Below the pieces are notes generated by a model. The model worked only from the letters and a program-made list of their open reading frames with translations. It had not been told where the DNA came from and did not search any database. Below are positions 11,738 to 22,352 of a DNA stretch of 64,000 bases, one piece after another; the stretch's first letter is position 1; each line of letters starts with the position of its first letter. The stretch lies in assembly GCA_002682825.1 (NCBI GenBank), contig NOKP01000016.1, forward strand, positions 849,593 to 913,592. The letters are read 5' to 3'. Position numbers and translations under genes: made by a program. The stretch comes from Neonectria sp. B-13 (Eukaryota > Ascomycota > Sordariomycetes > Hypocreales > Nectriaceae).

Positions 11738-13171
11738 ATGGCGTTACCGGTACCCTTCTCTGCCATCCCGGCTGGCGAAACAATCATCAAGCTGCCTCAC
11801 CCATACCAGACCGAGTACGCCATCCAAAAGGCCTCAGCACCTTCCGACGTCACAGCCGAGACACCGGTTTACCAGATCGTCCAAAAGTCGACTACAACCT
11901 CCAAGCCCGTCCCTTTTGAACTCCACAACGCTCGGCTCGTCTTCACCGGGCCTATCGACCTCAAGTCGAGCGAATTGCCGACCTCTGGGGATAACAGTCC
12001 TTGGGCCCGCGCTCGCCGCTCGCCTTGCGTCGCTTTCCACTGGGAGGGAGCTGAGGCGCCAACTTTGGGCCAGGCATGGCTGCTTGTGTATGCCCTCTTC
12101 TCTCTGCGGCCGGACAACGAGTCGCTCCGCCTTGAGCTTCGAGGCACCAACGCCACTCTCCTAGGCCGCCAGCTCGTGGACGTACTGCTCGCCATCGACC
12201 ACCCGCTCAGGGCGCGCGAGAAGCGAGAGCCTTCGACCAAGTCCGACGAGGGCCTCGTACTTGTTCTGCGCAGCACCTTCTGGCAGGGCGCTGGCTCGCC
12301 GTTTGGCCCTCGACCTGTCTGGTGCCCGGCTGAGTCGCCATCGTCGTTGCCGGCTTCAAACCCTCTGGGCTCGTACCCTGTCACGGCTCTCCACCACACC
12401 ATGACTTGGGCCTCGGCTGGTGATCCCCAAGACCCCGAACGACGCCAGCAATCGTGGCACCCGATCCGACCCGCCAAGCCTGCTCCTGGCTCCGTTATCT
12501 ACAGCCGATGGATTCCTCATCTCAAGGAGACCTTCTCTATGATCTCGCTCGACTACGAGGACGCCGAGCACCTGCGGCTGTTCCACGAGTGGCAGAACGA
12601 CCCCCGTGTCACGCAGGGCTGGAACCAAACTGGAACTCTCGAGCAGCACCGCGAGTACCTCCAAAAGATCCACGAGGATCCTCACCAGATCGCCGTCTTG
12701 GCTAAGTGGGATGACACCTATTTCGCCTACTTCGAGGTCTATTGGGCCAAGGTAACTACCCGATCCCTATTTCTCTGTGAGACCTAAGCGCTAACAGTTG
12801 CATCACAGGAGGACCCCCTCGGTGGTTATTACGACGCCGGTGACTTCGATCGAGGCCGCCACTCCCTGGTCGGTGACGTGCGCTTCCGTGGCCCGCATCG
12901 AGTGTCGGCGTGGTGGAGCAGCTTGATGCACTACCTGTACCTCGATGACCCGCGCACTATGAATGTCGTGGGAGAGCCCAAGGAGACAAACTCGACCGTC
13001 GTCATGTATGACTTCATCCACGGCTTCGGGCTGGAGAAGTTTGTCGATCTGCCGGGCAAGCGCAGCGCTTTCATGCGGTGCTCGCGCGAGCACTTCTTCC
13101 AACTGTGCCCGCTTGCTGACAACGAAAAAGTCATCGGCGGAATCAGGCTCGGTTTGGTGCCCAAGTTGTAG
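11738..13171 (+). CDS. sidF: SidF-like N5-hydroxyornithine transacylase (GNAT family)
   Basis: Exons: 11738..12751 and 12809..13171 (458 aa), in-frame GT-AG intron. SidF transfers cis-anhydromevalonyl from CoA to N5-hydroxyornithine, making the hydroxamate unit of fusarinine-type siderophores. The C-terminal half holds the IucA/RhbE-like acetyltransferase domain, including [17 protein letters not shown], the Phe-Glu-Tyr stretch and [10 protein letters not shown] before a conserved Trp-Trp. Length is close to the roughly 460 aa of known SidF. The closest alternative is SidL, the acetylase for ferricrocin. The neighbouring sidI and the C-terminal tripeptide PKL, which fits a peroxisomal PTS1 signal, favour SidF. 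It is divergent from the MFS transporter and faces sidI tail to tail, 406 bp away. Confidence 0.88.
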
Positions 13172-13577
13172 ATACGATTGCTGGCCAGTTTTGGGATTTT
13201 AATGAGTGATAGCATTTTTTGATAGAAAGGTTTGCCAAGGTTGGTTAAAAAGCTAGGACGTGTGTTGGTCGAGTGTGGGTGAGTGTATGAGCGCATGTAC
13301 CTAAGGTATCTAGATCGCGGGAAAATACAAGTGCCGAGGAAAATTCCCCGGCTGCGAAACATATGCCGTGCCATGAACCAACACAGTGACACAAGAGTGA
13401 ACCAACAAGCCGATCTAAGGTTGGGCAGCATGTGAAAGCTTAAAATATCCGTTCTTATCTTTTGATCTCTATGTAAGTGCTTTTCCACGTCCGCTAACTT
13501 CCTTCTATCATCATCATTTAACGTGCTAAAATATACGTGCGTCTAAAGCGCAGCTCGAAAACGACAAAAAACAGTAT
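13172..13577. other. Short spacer between convergent sidF and sidI
   Basis: About 400 bp of 3' sequence; no gene or clear structural signal seen. Confidence 0.6.
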
Positions 13578-15432
13578 CTACAACTTAGAAGTATTCGCTT
13601 GCTTCTTCAGAATCTCGTCCCCCAGCTTGGCCATCTCGAACTTGCGCACCTTGCCACTGCCCGTTAGCGGCACCAGCGTCGGCACGTCGTTCTGGCCCAG
13701 CCAGAAGATGTGCGTTGGCGACTTGTGGCCGCCGAGCTTCTTGCGGACCCAGTCACGCAGTTCTTGGTCTGTGGGTTGACTTTGGGTCTCGGCCAGCTCG
13801 ACAAAAGCGCCTACAACTTCGCCGTAGTGCTTGTTCTTGAGGCCGACGACGATGGCTCGCGAGAGTGAGGGATGGGCCATGAGGCGCTCCTCGATCTCAA
13901 GGGGGTAGATGTTCTCCCCGCCTTTGCAACAGGTTAGTTTGGTTCCGTGGAGAGGAAAAAGAGGGAAGTAATCTTACCTCGGATAATGATGTCCTTGAAA
14001 CGGCCGGTAATGCTGCAGTAGCCATTCTCATCAAATACGGCCTCGTCACCAGTGTGCAACCACAAGACACCCGAAGAATCTCGGATCATGCACTCGCTGG
14101 TCTTCTCAGAGTTGTTCCAGTATCCAGCCTGGAGTTGGTATCCGCCCATGCACAGCTCGCCTCGCACACCGATGGGGACAGTGTTGCCATCACGGTCCAC
14201 AATCTTCGCCTGGGCGTGGGGCATCAGAGTGCCGACAGTGGTCAGCCGCTTGTCAATGGCATCATCTGTGAAGGCATTGAAGCACGTCGGGGACGCCTCA
14301 GTCAAGCCGTAGCTGCTGGTGAACTCGGTCATTCCGAACCTGTTGACCAACAGCTCCATGAGGTATCGCGGCACGGGGGCACCAGCGATGATACCAGTGC
14401 GCAGGTTATCGCAGTTGAAGCCTTCCGGCCACTTTGCCTGGAACAAAGAATCGAACATGGCTGGAACACCATGGACCGCGGTGCATCGCTCGTCGGAGAT
14501 TGCCAGGAGAGTGGCGGGGATGTCGAAGACCTCGGCCGGATACACGATCTTGCCGCCATGTGTGATGACGGCGAGGAGTCCAAGAACCAGGCCGAAACAG
14601 TGGAATAGCGGCGGAGGGCAGCACAGAATATCCGCAGGAGTAAGTCGCATCCGGTCTCCAATGAACCGCGAGTTGTTGACCAAATTGCTGCGGTCTGGTC
14701 AGTTTCCTATTTCCTCCGTTGCACATGTATGATGGACGTGTTTCCCCGCTCCACTTACTGGTGGGTGAGCATGGTCGCTTTGGGCAATCCCGTCGTGCCA
14801 CTCGTGAACTGCAGGTTCACTACCTGATGGGGAAGCACCTTGCTCATGGCCCGATATAGCCGTTGGTGGCTTTGCCGCCGACCCGACTGGATCAGCTCGT
14901 CATAGGTTTGGTATTTGCCGGAGTTGTCGTCCCTCAGCATGACAACTTTTGGTGCCGTCTTCTTATTTTCGAGCTCGTTGAGTAGCTGGGCGTTGTCGAG
15001 CCGGCCGATTCGAGGTGTGGTGAACAAGACCTTGCAATCGGTGAACTTGAGGCCGTACATGGCCTCAGTGGGCGTGTACGTGTTGTTGAGAATGACGAGG
15101 ATGGCTCCGATCTTGGCCACGGCGAAGAAGACCGCGGCGTATTGTTCGCAGTTTCCAGCCATGATTCCAACTCGGTCGCCCACGCCAAGGCCCATGTCGA
15201 GCAGCGCCTGCGACAGTGCCGAGCTCTGCTGGTTTAGGTCATTGTACGTCCAACGGGCTCCCGTCCACGGAATGACGAGGCACTCCTGGTTGCCATGCTG
15301 GTAGGTCTGGAGCTCGAGGAGTTCGCCGAGGGTTAGGTCGACGAGCGGAGGGTCGACAGGGCCGGAGAGGACCGACATTTTCTGCGTTGGCCTCGTGGGC
15401 TCGGGCTGGATGTGCGAGGGATCGACAGTCAT
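13578..15432 (-). CDS. sidI: SidI-like acyl-CoA ligase (mevalonyl-CoA ligase)
   Basis: Exons: 15432..14759, 14687..13978, 13921..13578 (575 aa); both introns (71 and 56 nt) keep frame. The first ATG is at 15432, and a second at residue 19 (MSVLSGP) is possible. Adenylate-forming enzyme motifs are all present: the P-loop TSGTTGLPK (about residue 210), SSYGLTEASPT, LHTGDEA, GRFKDIIIRGGENIYP and the terminal catalytic-lysine region TGSGKVRKFEM. In siderophore synthesis SidI activates mevalonate to mevalonyl-CoA, which SidH dehydrates and SidF transfers. The last three residues are SKL, a textbook PTS1 peroxisomal signal. Medium-chain acyl-CoA ligases share this fold, so the assignment rests on the SidF neighbour and iron-type promoter sites. 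Confidence 0.85.
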
Positions 15433-15991
15433 GATGGGCGATGGCAGCGGCGACAAGCAAACCACGAATTCGTCTGGCCGTAGTGTTGGAGATCTTCAAG
15501 CAGGACTTTGAGAGAGGCTTCGTCTGGGGCAGCCGGTCCATATGCAATCGATGGCCATCATCGACACCCACAGTGACGCCCGCCAGCGCGCGCAACCCGT
15601 GTTAACCCGTTTTCTCAGCCTTTGCGTTCCAGACCCACTGCGTCTGCCGTCGCTGGAACTTCTGGGACGTGGGGCGCCGAAAGAAGCGCATCTCCATAGT
15701 CGAGGAGGGCAGAAACCTGCACGGCGCCGGTGCGGCAATTACTTTCCGGGATCGTGGTGCAGAGACCCTGTCGCCATCGACATGGCTAGTTTGCGACCAT
15801 TCGCTTCTTCGGCCCCGTCCTGCATCTCTCGGGTCGTGTTCTGAGACCTGGGCTTTCCCCTCCACTCGTTGCTCTCTGAGAACGCCCCGGTCATGACGCC
15901 GGCCGTGGAGCTTATGGGCACGAAGTCCATTAGCGCCGCTTCGCGTTCTCTGGTGGGAAGAAAAATTGCCAAGGAGGCATCTAATCTGATG

Positions 15992-16000
15992 ATCTGATAA
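15992..16000 (+). promoter_or_regulatory. Extended GATA (SREA-type) site ATCTGATAA
   Basis: Exact ATCWGATAA match 560 bp upstream of the sidI start codon and 90 bp from a second site in opposite orientation. Confidence 0.65.
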
Positions 16001-16081
16001 GATGAGTGGTCCACTTCGTGCACGCTCCACTGATGCTCTAAGGACACCCCTGCCCGGACCGAAACCGGCCGATTGAAAATT

Positions 16082-16090
16082 TTATCTGAT
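16082..16090 (-). promoter_or_regulatory. Extended GATA (SREA-type) site ATCAGATAA, minus strand
   Basis: The plus strand reads TTATCTGAT; the flanks (TTTTATCTGATCA) are nearly the same as at 10752. Confidence 0.65.
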
Positions 16091-17919
16091 CAACCGCGGC
16101 GGAGTGGAGCATATCCTCCGACTCCATTATTACGTACACGATTGGAGTCCATCCAGATACAACCTCTGAGGGGGGTGAGAACTGGCGCTCTGCTCTGTCT
16201 TTTTTTGTGCAATGCTCCGTACCTGTCCCGCCTTGCATCCCCTGTTTGTGTAGCTCATTGCCAGGGTCTCGACGGCTGCCATGCCCTACGCAAGGATGTC
16301 TCATGGCAGTGGAAGCTCGGGCTTGGGGGAAGAGTTCGTCACATCATCATGCTGGGTGGGTGGCATGGCCTAGAATTAGTCCCTCCTCTGGCGATCTTCC
16401 ACGGTGGAGGACGAGATGGTTTCCTTAGCACTAGGTACGTAAGTGTCCACGAAGCAGCTTCACGCACCCACTCCGTCTGACCGGTTTGCAACCATGACAG
16501 GGTCGTTGGTGTTGATTCAAGTCACCATGGACGGGAGAATGTCCCGAAAGAATATGATGCTGCTTTGGTCTTGACTCCGTCAGCTAGGCGAAATTTGGGC
16601 AGCTTCAAGTTGACTGGATGATGCACCACCCACCAAAATTCAGCGCGGAAGCTACATTCGGCACTTCACTTCAAGCCGCAGGCTACTTCCCAGGATGGTG
16701 GTGGGTTCGACCAGCTCCGATGCCTTGGCTTCGGGCTCTGGTTTCACAGCACAGACCGGGCGGTCCTCTCGGCGCATGAGGTAAAAGGCATGTGGGTGTT
16801 GGTGGGCATCAGGCGTTAGGTGCGTGGGATGTGCGATGGGGGGTTCCTTGCGAACCTCGCGTGGCTGCTTGTAGGCCGCAAGTACATACATGCTACAAGC
16901 ACTGTCCAGGTCGCTTCTGACGGTGGCCTTGTCAAAAACGGAAGAAGATGCATCACCAATGGCTGGACTCCATGTTAGCGCTTGTATATGGCGAGGCCCT
17001 TATGAATGAAGCGTGGGGGTTCCGGCTAGACGGGAAGTTGTTGGTTCATTGTGAAGTGAGACTGCGCCAGTCGGAAACCAGGACGCAGGAACCTCCCGTG
17101 GAAGACTTGGGCCCCGCACACCTGCTTATTATGCATTCGGGATATCTCATGGTTTTTGTTCTTTTAATGTGTATGACCCGTCAACCCCATACAACCGTTA
17201 CACAGGATCCTCCACGTGGTCCGGACGCCCAAGTATTGATGAGCTTTATCAAAATCACCTTGTACATCTTCCACTCATGACCTTCAGCCCGGATTGATAG
17301 TATGGACTTCTCAAGATTATTTGTGATTCGAACGGTCTAGGTACAGTTCAGGTGTAACTCATTCCGACGTATAGTCCGTGGGCCCGCCAAGGCTTCGATG
17401 ATCCTATTCTCAACGTTACTCTCCAACTCCCTAGTTCATACCAACTAGGTTGCGAGACAGGGGCGGATCTCCTGTTCGTCAACAACCAGTGGAACCATAA
17501 CTTATGCGAAGCTCAGAATCGCCAAGGGAGCATTCATGTAATGGCATTTTAGTTCATGGTCGTATGACGAAAAGGGAAGCGCTCCTTCAAAGATATTGCG
17601 ATCATATTTCGTCGTCACAAGATAGCTGGCAGGGGATTGTCCCGCAGCGGTCACATCTGGGCTAACTAGTCAAGAAGCGTACTCTTGATTGATAGCTTCT
17701 CGTCGGTGATACCCGACGCCTCGTCTTGGTTCTTGGCCGTGGACAGGTTCTCTCATCTCATCGACGTTCGTCCCTCACATAGCCCAATTAATTGCCGACG
17801 AAACCGCCTCGATGCATATTATCGGTGGCAACTGTGGTAGCCTATCCCACCCGAGACTCGCCATACTTCACGCATACTCCGAGGTGTTCCCGCCGTCTTG
17901 AACAGCCCCTCACATATAT

Positions 17920-20900
17920 CCAACCCCGACGGTGCTCACGATGTTGCTGTCATCCAAGACGGCCTATTCCTGGCATGGACTTTAGCATGCTATCGTCAAG
18001 ATGAGCTCGCGGCGGTAGTAGTGACTAGAGCTACATCTTCCCGTACGGCAGTTCATGATGCATCAACAACTCCTCCATATTGCGGAGGGCACCACGACAC
18101 ACGCCCAGGCGGAACGGAGCCCTCACCAGGCTCTAAGAGCAAGCCGAAGAGGGCGTGGAACAAAGTTCAGTCCGCCGAAGTCAAAGCCTACCGCCAGAGT
18201 AACTTATTTGGCATTGGCGGGGACTTTCTCAGAATCATGAAGCTCGTGACTGCTGCCCATGGTGAGGGTCTTACACTGACTGTTGCTGCGCTTTTCTCCA
18301 ACACCGCTTTAAGCGACGTGGTGGAGAGGTCGGTGCAGATTATTGAGACATCACAAGAAGATATCGCTCCGTTCTTACTCTTGGACAAGGACTGAAACAC
18401 AGAGGAGACTGCTGCCCTTGATGATATTGAGACGGATGTCATCGAGCACATGTATCACTATAACCTCAGGAAGCTCTTATGGCTCTCTCTATCAAATGGG
18501 AGAGCCTACGTGGCCCAGCGAGCGGTTGAGCTTCCAGATTTCACAACTGCGGAGCGCCTCATTAATGCTTTGATGCTGCCCCGCGAGAGTATCCCATCCT
18601 TCGAGCCAGGATCGCCCAGGCTTCCGGTCCCGGCTTGATCCGGTGGTCATCAAGACAAACCACCCAGGACTGAGATGATACCATGGACTTGGGCAAGCCG
18701 GCCGCTATGCCGTCATTCCTAACACAGAGATTGGTACAGTCAACCTCGACCTGTGCATGCGCCATATTCTGTACCACGGCTGGTGATCCCCGTGATCGTA
18801 AAGCGTGTCAACAAGACCTACGACAACCAGATCCTCACCCGCCCCGCCGACTTCAAGCACCTCATCAAGTTCCTCCTCGGAAGTCTACTGATGAGAGCAT
18901 AAAATGGACCCCAGTTACCTGATAGTACTAAGGCTAACTACTAGACAGCTGCAAACTCCTTCCTTGAAGTCAACGTGCAAATGGAGCGAACCCTCGCCGG
19001 CTGTCTCTACTACTACGACTGTCATCCAGGCCGCCTGAGCGCCCTCATTTTGCATTACATCAGCGGCAGCGACGTCTTCTGTAGCGAGACACTAGCAGGC
19101 CGAAATACCCCTATTATTGACAGCGAGGAAACTGAGGGATTCATGATTACTACTGTTCCTGTACGCGTGTAGGTCGATTACGAGGCCCTAGTTTCCGAGT
19201 ACCTCCGGGATATTGAAGAGGGATGTATTTCTCAGATCGCACACGAACGTTGCGGTCTGAAGCACATCTGACGTGTCGGTCCTGGTGGTCTCAAGGACTG
19301 CGAGTTCCGAACAGCCTCGTCCACAGCCGATGACAAAATTTACCGCGCCATGTGCGCAAACCGTCTTGTCCCAGCTGGTGACAATGAAGCAGCCTGGGAG
19401 GCACTCGAGCTGAGGATCAACGCGCTGATTCCGGTGTGTTCCATTAATCACAAGGGGTATTCTTGTAATGACTAGTTTCGACACCCGTATTGTGACGATG
19501 CTTCTAATGCAGCGGATGCTACATCAGTTCAAGAGGGTCGCTCAGCAGCTGGCTGAGAAGAAAGGGATTACTCTGGATAAGCTATCATATCTCACTAATA
19601 GCAGCCCGAGCGACATTCGGGAGGTGGCAGCCGCTTCTGCTGAGGACAAGATGCTCAAGAAGTACACTGATGCTATGGCTGCTCATATTCTTGGCTCGCA
19701 CGAGCGGGAAACCCCGAATTCTTCCCAAGGGCTCTGTCGGTGAACTCGTTACCCGGAGCACCGCTAAGCTGGAGAACCCCTCTCTTGATACTCCTCTTGT
19801 ATCAACACCATCTACGACGAGGAGCTGACATCTGTCTAAGGCAAACTCTACAGACTGGCAAACTGGCCAAGCTTAACCCCAATAGTCTCGTCGATTCAGC
19901 AACGTAGCCGCCAAACCAACGCTGGCTCGCTGACCCAGCCTCATCCCGTTAGGAAGGTGACCGTAACCTCACGAAAGTAGGGAAAACTCCAGGGTCTGTG
20001 GAGTCGTGTTCTCCGTATTCTCGAAGAGTAAATTGGCCTAAACGGAAACCTGTTCCTTCGAGATGACCTGATTATGAATGTCTGGGGCTCGCCTCGCTGG
20101 AGCCAAGTTGACGGTGGTGCAGATCTTGCAAAAGCGTTCTTGATAGATGGCCAACGCCAGGGAGGAGACTGAGATGACCACTCAAGTAGTTGAGTAGGTG
20201 TTCGTCTTCGCGATGCTGGGGCCTGGGGACATTGATGCCGTTTTGGAGGCCGTGACCCGACCTCAACTGACCAGTTTCGACTCGATGTTTGCCAACATCC
20301 TTCTCGCTTGGCTTCTGCAAGAGGTTGCTCTGCAGGAAACTGGTCAGATGCCACGCTTCTCGAATCGGCAAGAGCTCATCCACGTTGACTCCTCAGTCGA
20401 ACGAAACAAGCTCATAGCCAGCTATAGAGATTTAGTGTCTCGCAACGAGTTCCTGCGAACCATTTTTGTAGAGAACGAATGCCAAGGGTTCGGGGGTGGT
20501 CATTAAAGGAGTTGAGGCTGAGTTCGTTAACCCAGACATCGAGACTTTTGCCACGCAGCTTATCCAGCTCGACGTTTGGATCAATTTTCCTTTGGGGTAC
20601 ATCTCTGTCAAGTGGTTTCTCGTCGAAGGCGCGGATGGCAAGGCCTTCCTCCTGTTCTGAACACGATGAGATCTGCTTGCCTCGAATCCTTCGTCGGCTT
20701 CTGCGCTAAACAACCAATCCAATAAACATTCCCCTTCTCGTCTTTTGTTCAGCAAGTGGTTCGTGTTGGGTACTGGAAGGAACTCCTCGAGGGCTCGGCT
20801 GTATCGGTCTTGAGGTTTAGGGATCTGTGGACGGAAGCCTTATGGAGTAGCAGGAGCATAATGTTATCTAGAAGACAGTCAACATCTCGCCACGGTCCAA

Positions 20901-21420
20901 GGGCATGACTGCGACTACGCTGCCCGGCGGTTGCCTGGGTGCTGCGACGTTTGGTGAAGAGAAAGCGGGCGAAACATCAACTTTTCCATTGGGGGTTTGG
21001 TCATGGGGCATTGTTGGCAATAGGCACCGGTGCGCGTCGAGGTTATGAATTGGCGGGCAATGGAGAATCTGCTGTAAATAAATAAAAAAGTCCAGGACCA
21101 GCACGTCGCACAGGTGCACGAGGGCGCCGGGCTCAAGGAGTCGGTGAAGCAGTGCACACAGACTGGTAGGCGACGACAGACCGGTTCGATGCCCTGGTGA
21201 AGCACGTCGAGAGGCTCGACTTCCAGACGACCAGCACTCGGATGGAGACGGTATATGCGCAAGAGGAGCCACTGCGCGGGGGGAAGATCGAGGCGTTTTT
21301 GGTGAGCGAGGAGTTGGCGCTGGAGGATGTCGCGGTGTAGGAAGGGCTTGAGGATCTAGCTGGCGTTGTATCCTTCCCGATGAAGAATCTACAGGCCGTG
21401 TGTTGTTCACCCAGACTAAG
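17920..21420 (+). pseudogene. Decayed non-ribosomal peptide synthetase, NPS6/SidD-like domain order
   Basis: Pieces of NRPS domains follow one another on the plus strand, broken by stops and frameshifts. First comes a thiolation domain near 18190-18330 (NLFGIGGDF, with Phe instead of the phosphopantetheine Ser). A condensation domain runs about 18420-19640: AYVAQRAVELPD, then RHILYHGW where HHxxxDG is expected, then ETLAGRN and ITTVPVRV. A remnant of an adenylation C-terminus follows (GKLYR near 19850, for the usual GK-DR). A second thiolation domain near 19990-20090 has lost the GGDS core. The second condensation domain runs about 20190-21420 (LVSRNEFLRTIFVE, APVRV, TTSTRMETVYAQEE in different frames). 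No adenylation core is left, so it cannot make a peptide. T-C-A(degenerate)-T-C is the order reported for NPS6/SidD, the synthetase expected in this cluster; SidC/NPS2 with terminal T-C-T-C is the alternative. Confidence 0.8.
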
Positions 21421-22352
21421 TAAAGTGCTGAAAGTGAGTTGCTGTCTTCCTTTGCTTTCCTAAGTTCCAAGTACTAAATATGAATATAGGGGTTACGGCT
21501 TGTACTAGTCATGCCTCTAATTCGACTCGAGGATGGCATCACTTAATATTTATCATCTTCCTCCGCCTTGTGACAATGATGTTGTCGCCTGCCTGTCGCA
21601 TGACTACCTTACATTACCTGGCTTCTTCGTCAGTCTGTCGAGACAAGCACCGAGAAACGCCCTCTGAAATTCCGGCTCTTCCATCTTGATGCGACTTGCG
21701 ACTATCAACTACTAATTTGGCTGGGAGTATTTCAGGTCAAGTTTCAACACATCGCCATCTTGGTCTATGCCACATCGCAGCCATGGTCGACAGCACAAGC
21801 CAACAAGGGGATACGCAGCCTCCACCGGTCATCTGCGTTCTGTCAGCCAGCCAACGGCGAGTTCGTAACCACGAGGCCACCTATCACAACAAGCCATTGC
21901 TCCAAGATGCTGTGTTTGTTGGCGCCACTGTCTCCGTGTTGCCAGCAGTTGCCAGCAGTTGCCAACAAAACAGGGCGGAATTGTTTCGTTCAACTACCAG
22001 GCCACCTATCACAACGAGCCTTTAATCCAAGATTCTGTGTTTGTTGGCGCCACCGTCTCCGTGTTACAGCTGTCGCCAGCAAAACAGGGCGGGATTGTTT
22101 CGTACAGCCACCAGGCCACCTATCACGAAGTCCCTTTGCCCCAACATGCTGCAGCCACCATCTTCAACCACTCCATACCGCCCTTTCGAATTCTTCGATC
22201 TGCTAAAGCGGCGAGAGACCCGGGAAGCGAAGTCATAACCATGGCAGTCCCCATAGGCCTCCCTGGGCGCTTTTTGCACCAAAACCTCTGACTCACAATC
22301 GCACACACCAATCAACTCCCATCGCCGCTTCAACACAAACCTCGTTGCCACC
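21421..22352. other. Spacer with repeat relic upstream of zinc-finger gene
   Basis: No intact gene is seen. The right half holds a three-copy repeat (listed separately); the rest shows nothing recognisable. Confidence 0.5.
21830..22160 (+). repeat. Three-copy 114-bp tandem repeat, coding-like
   Basis: A shared core starting AGGCCACCTATCAC occurs at 21874, 21999 and 22113, so spacing is 125 and 114 bp. The 11-bp difference comes largely from a small duplication (TTGCCAGCAG twice) after copy one. Read in one frame, copies two and three give the 38-residue unit that begins GGIVSFNYQATYHNEPL and continues QDSVFVGATVSVL. Copy one gives NHEATYHNKPLLQDAVFVGA but is out of frame with the others because of the 11 bp. 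The third copy diverges after about 30 residues. I do not recognise the domain. It looks like the remains of a repeat protein gene. Confidence 0.65.

Larger units (their letters stand above)
15433..17900. other. Divergent region upstream of sidI and the NRPS relic
   Basis: I see no gene in these 2.5 kb. It carries two extended GATA sites (15992-16000, 16082-16090) about 600 bp upstream of sidI. The missing first adenylation domain of the NRPS would be expected at its right end, but I could not recognise A-domain motifs in any frame there. Confidence 0.5.

Noticed and set aside
17300..17350. GTTCGAATC-like string that resembles a tRNA T-loop on the minus strand
   Set aside because: The flanks do not form a T-stem and no D-arm or acceptor pairing follows.
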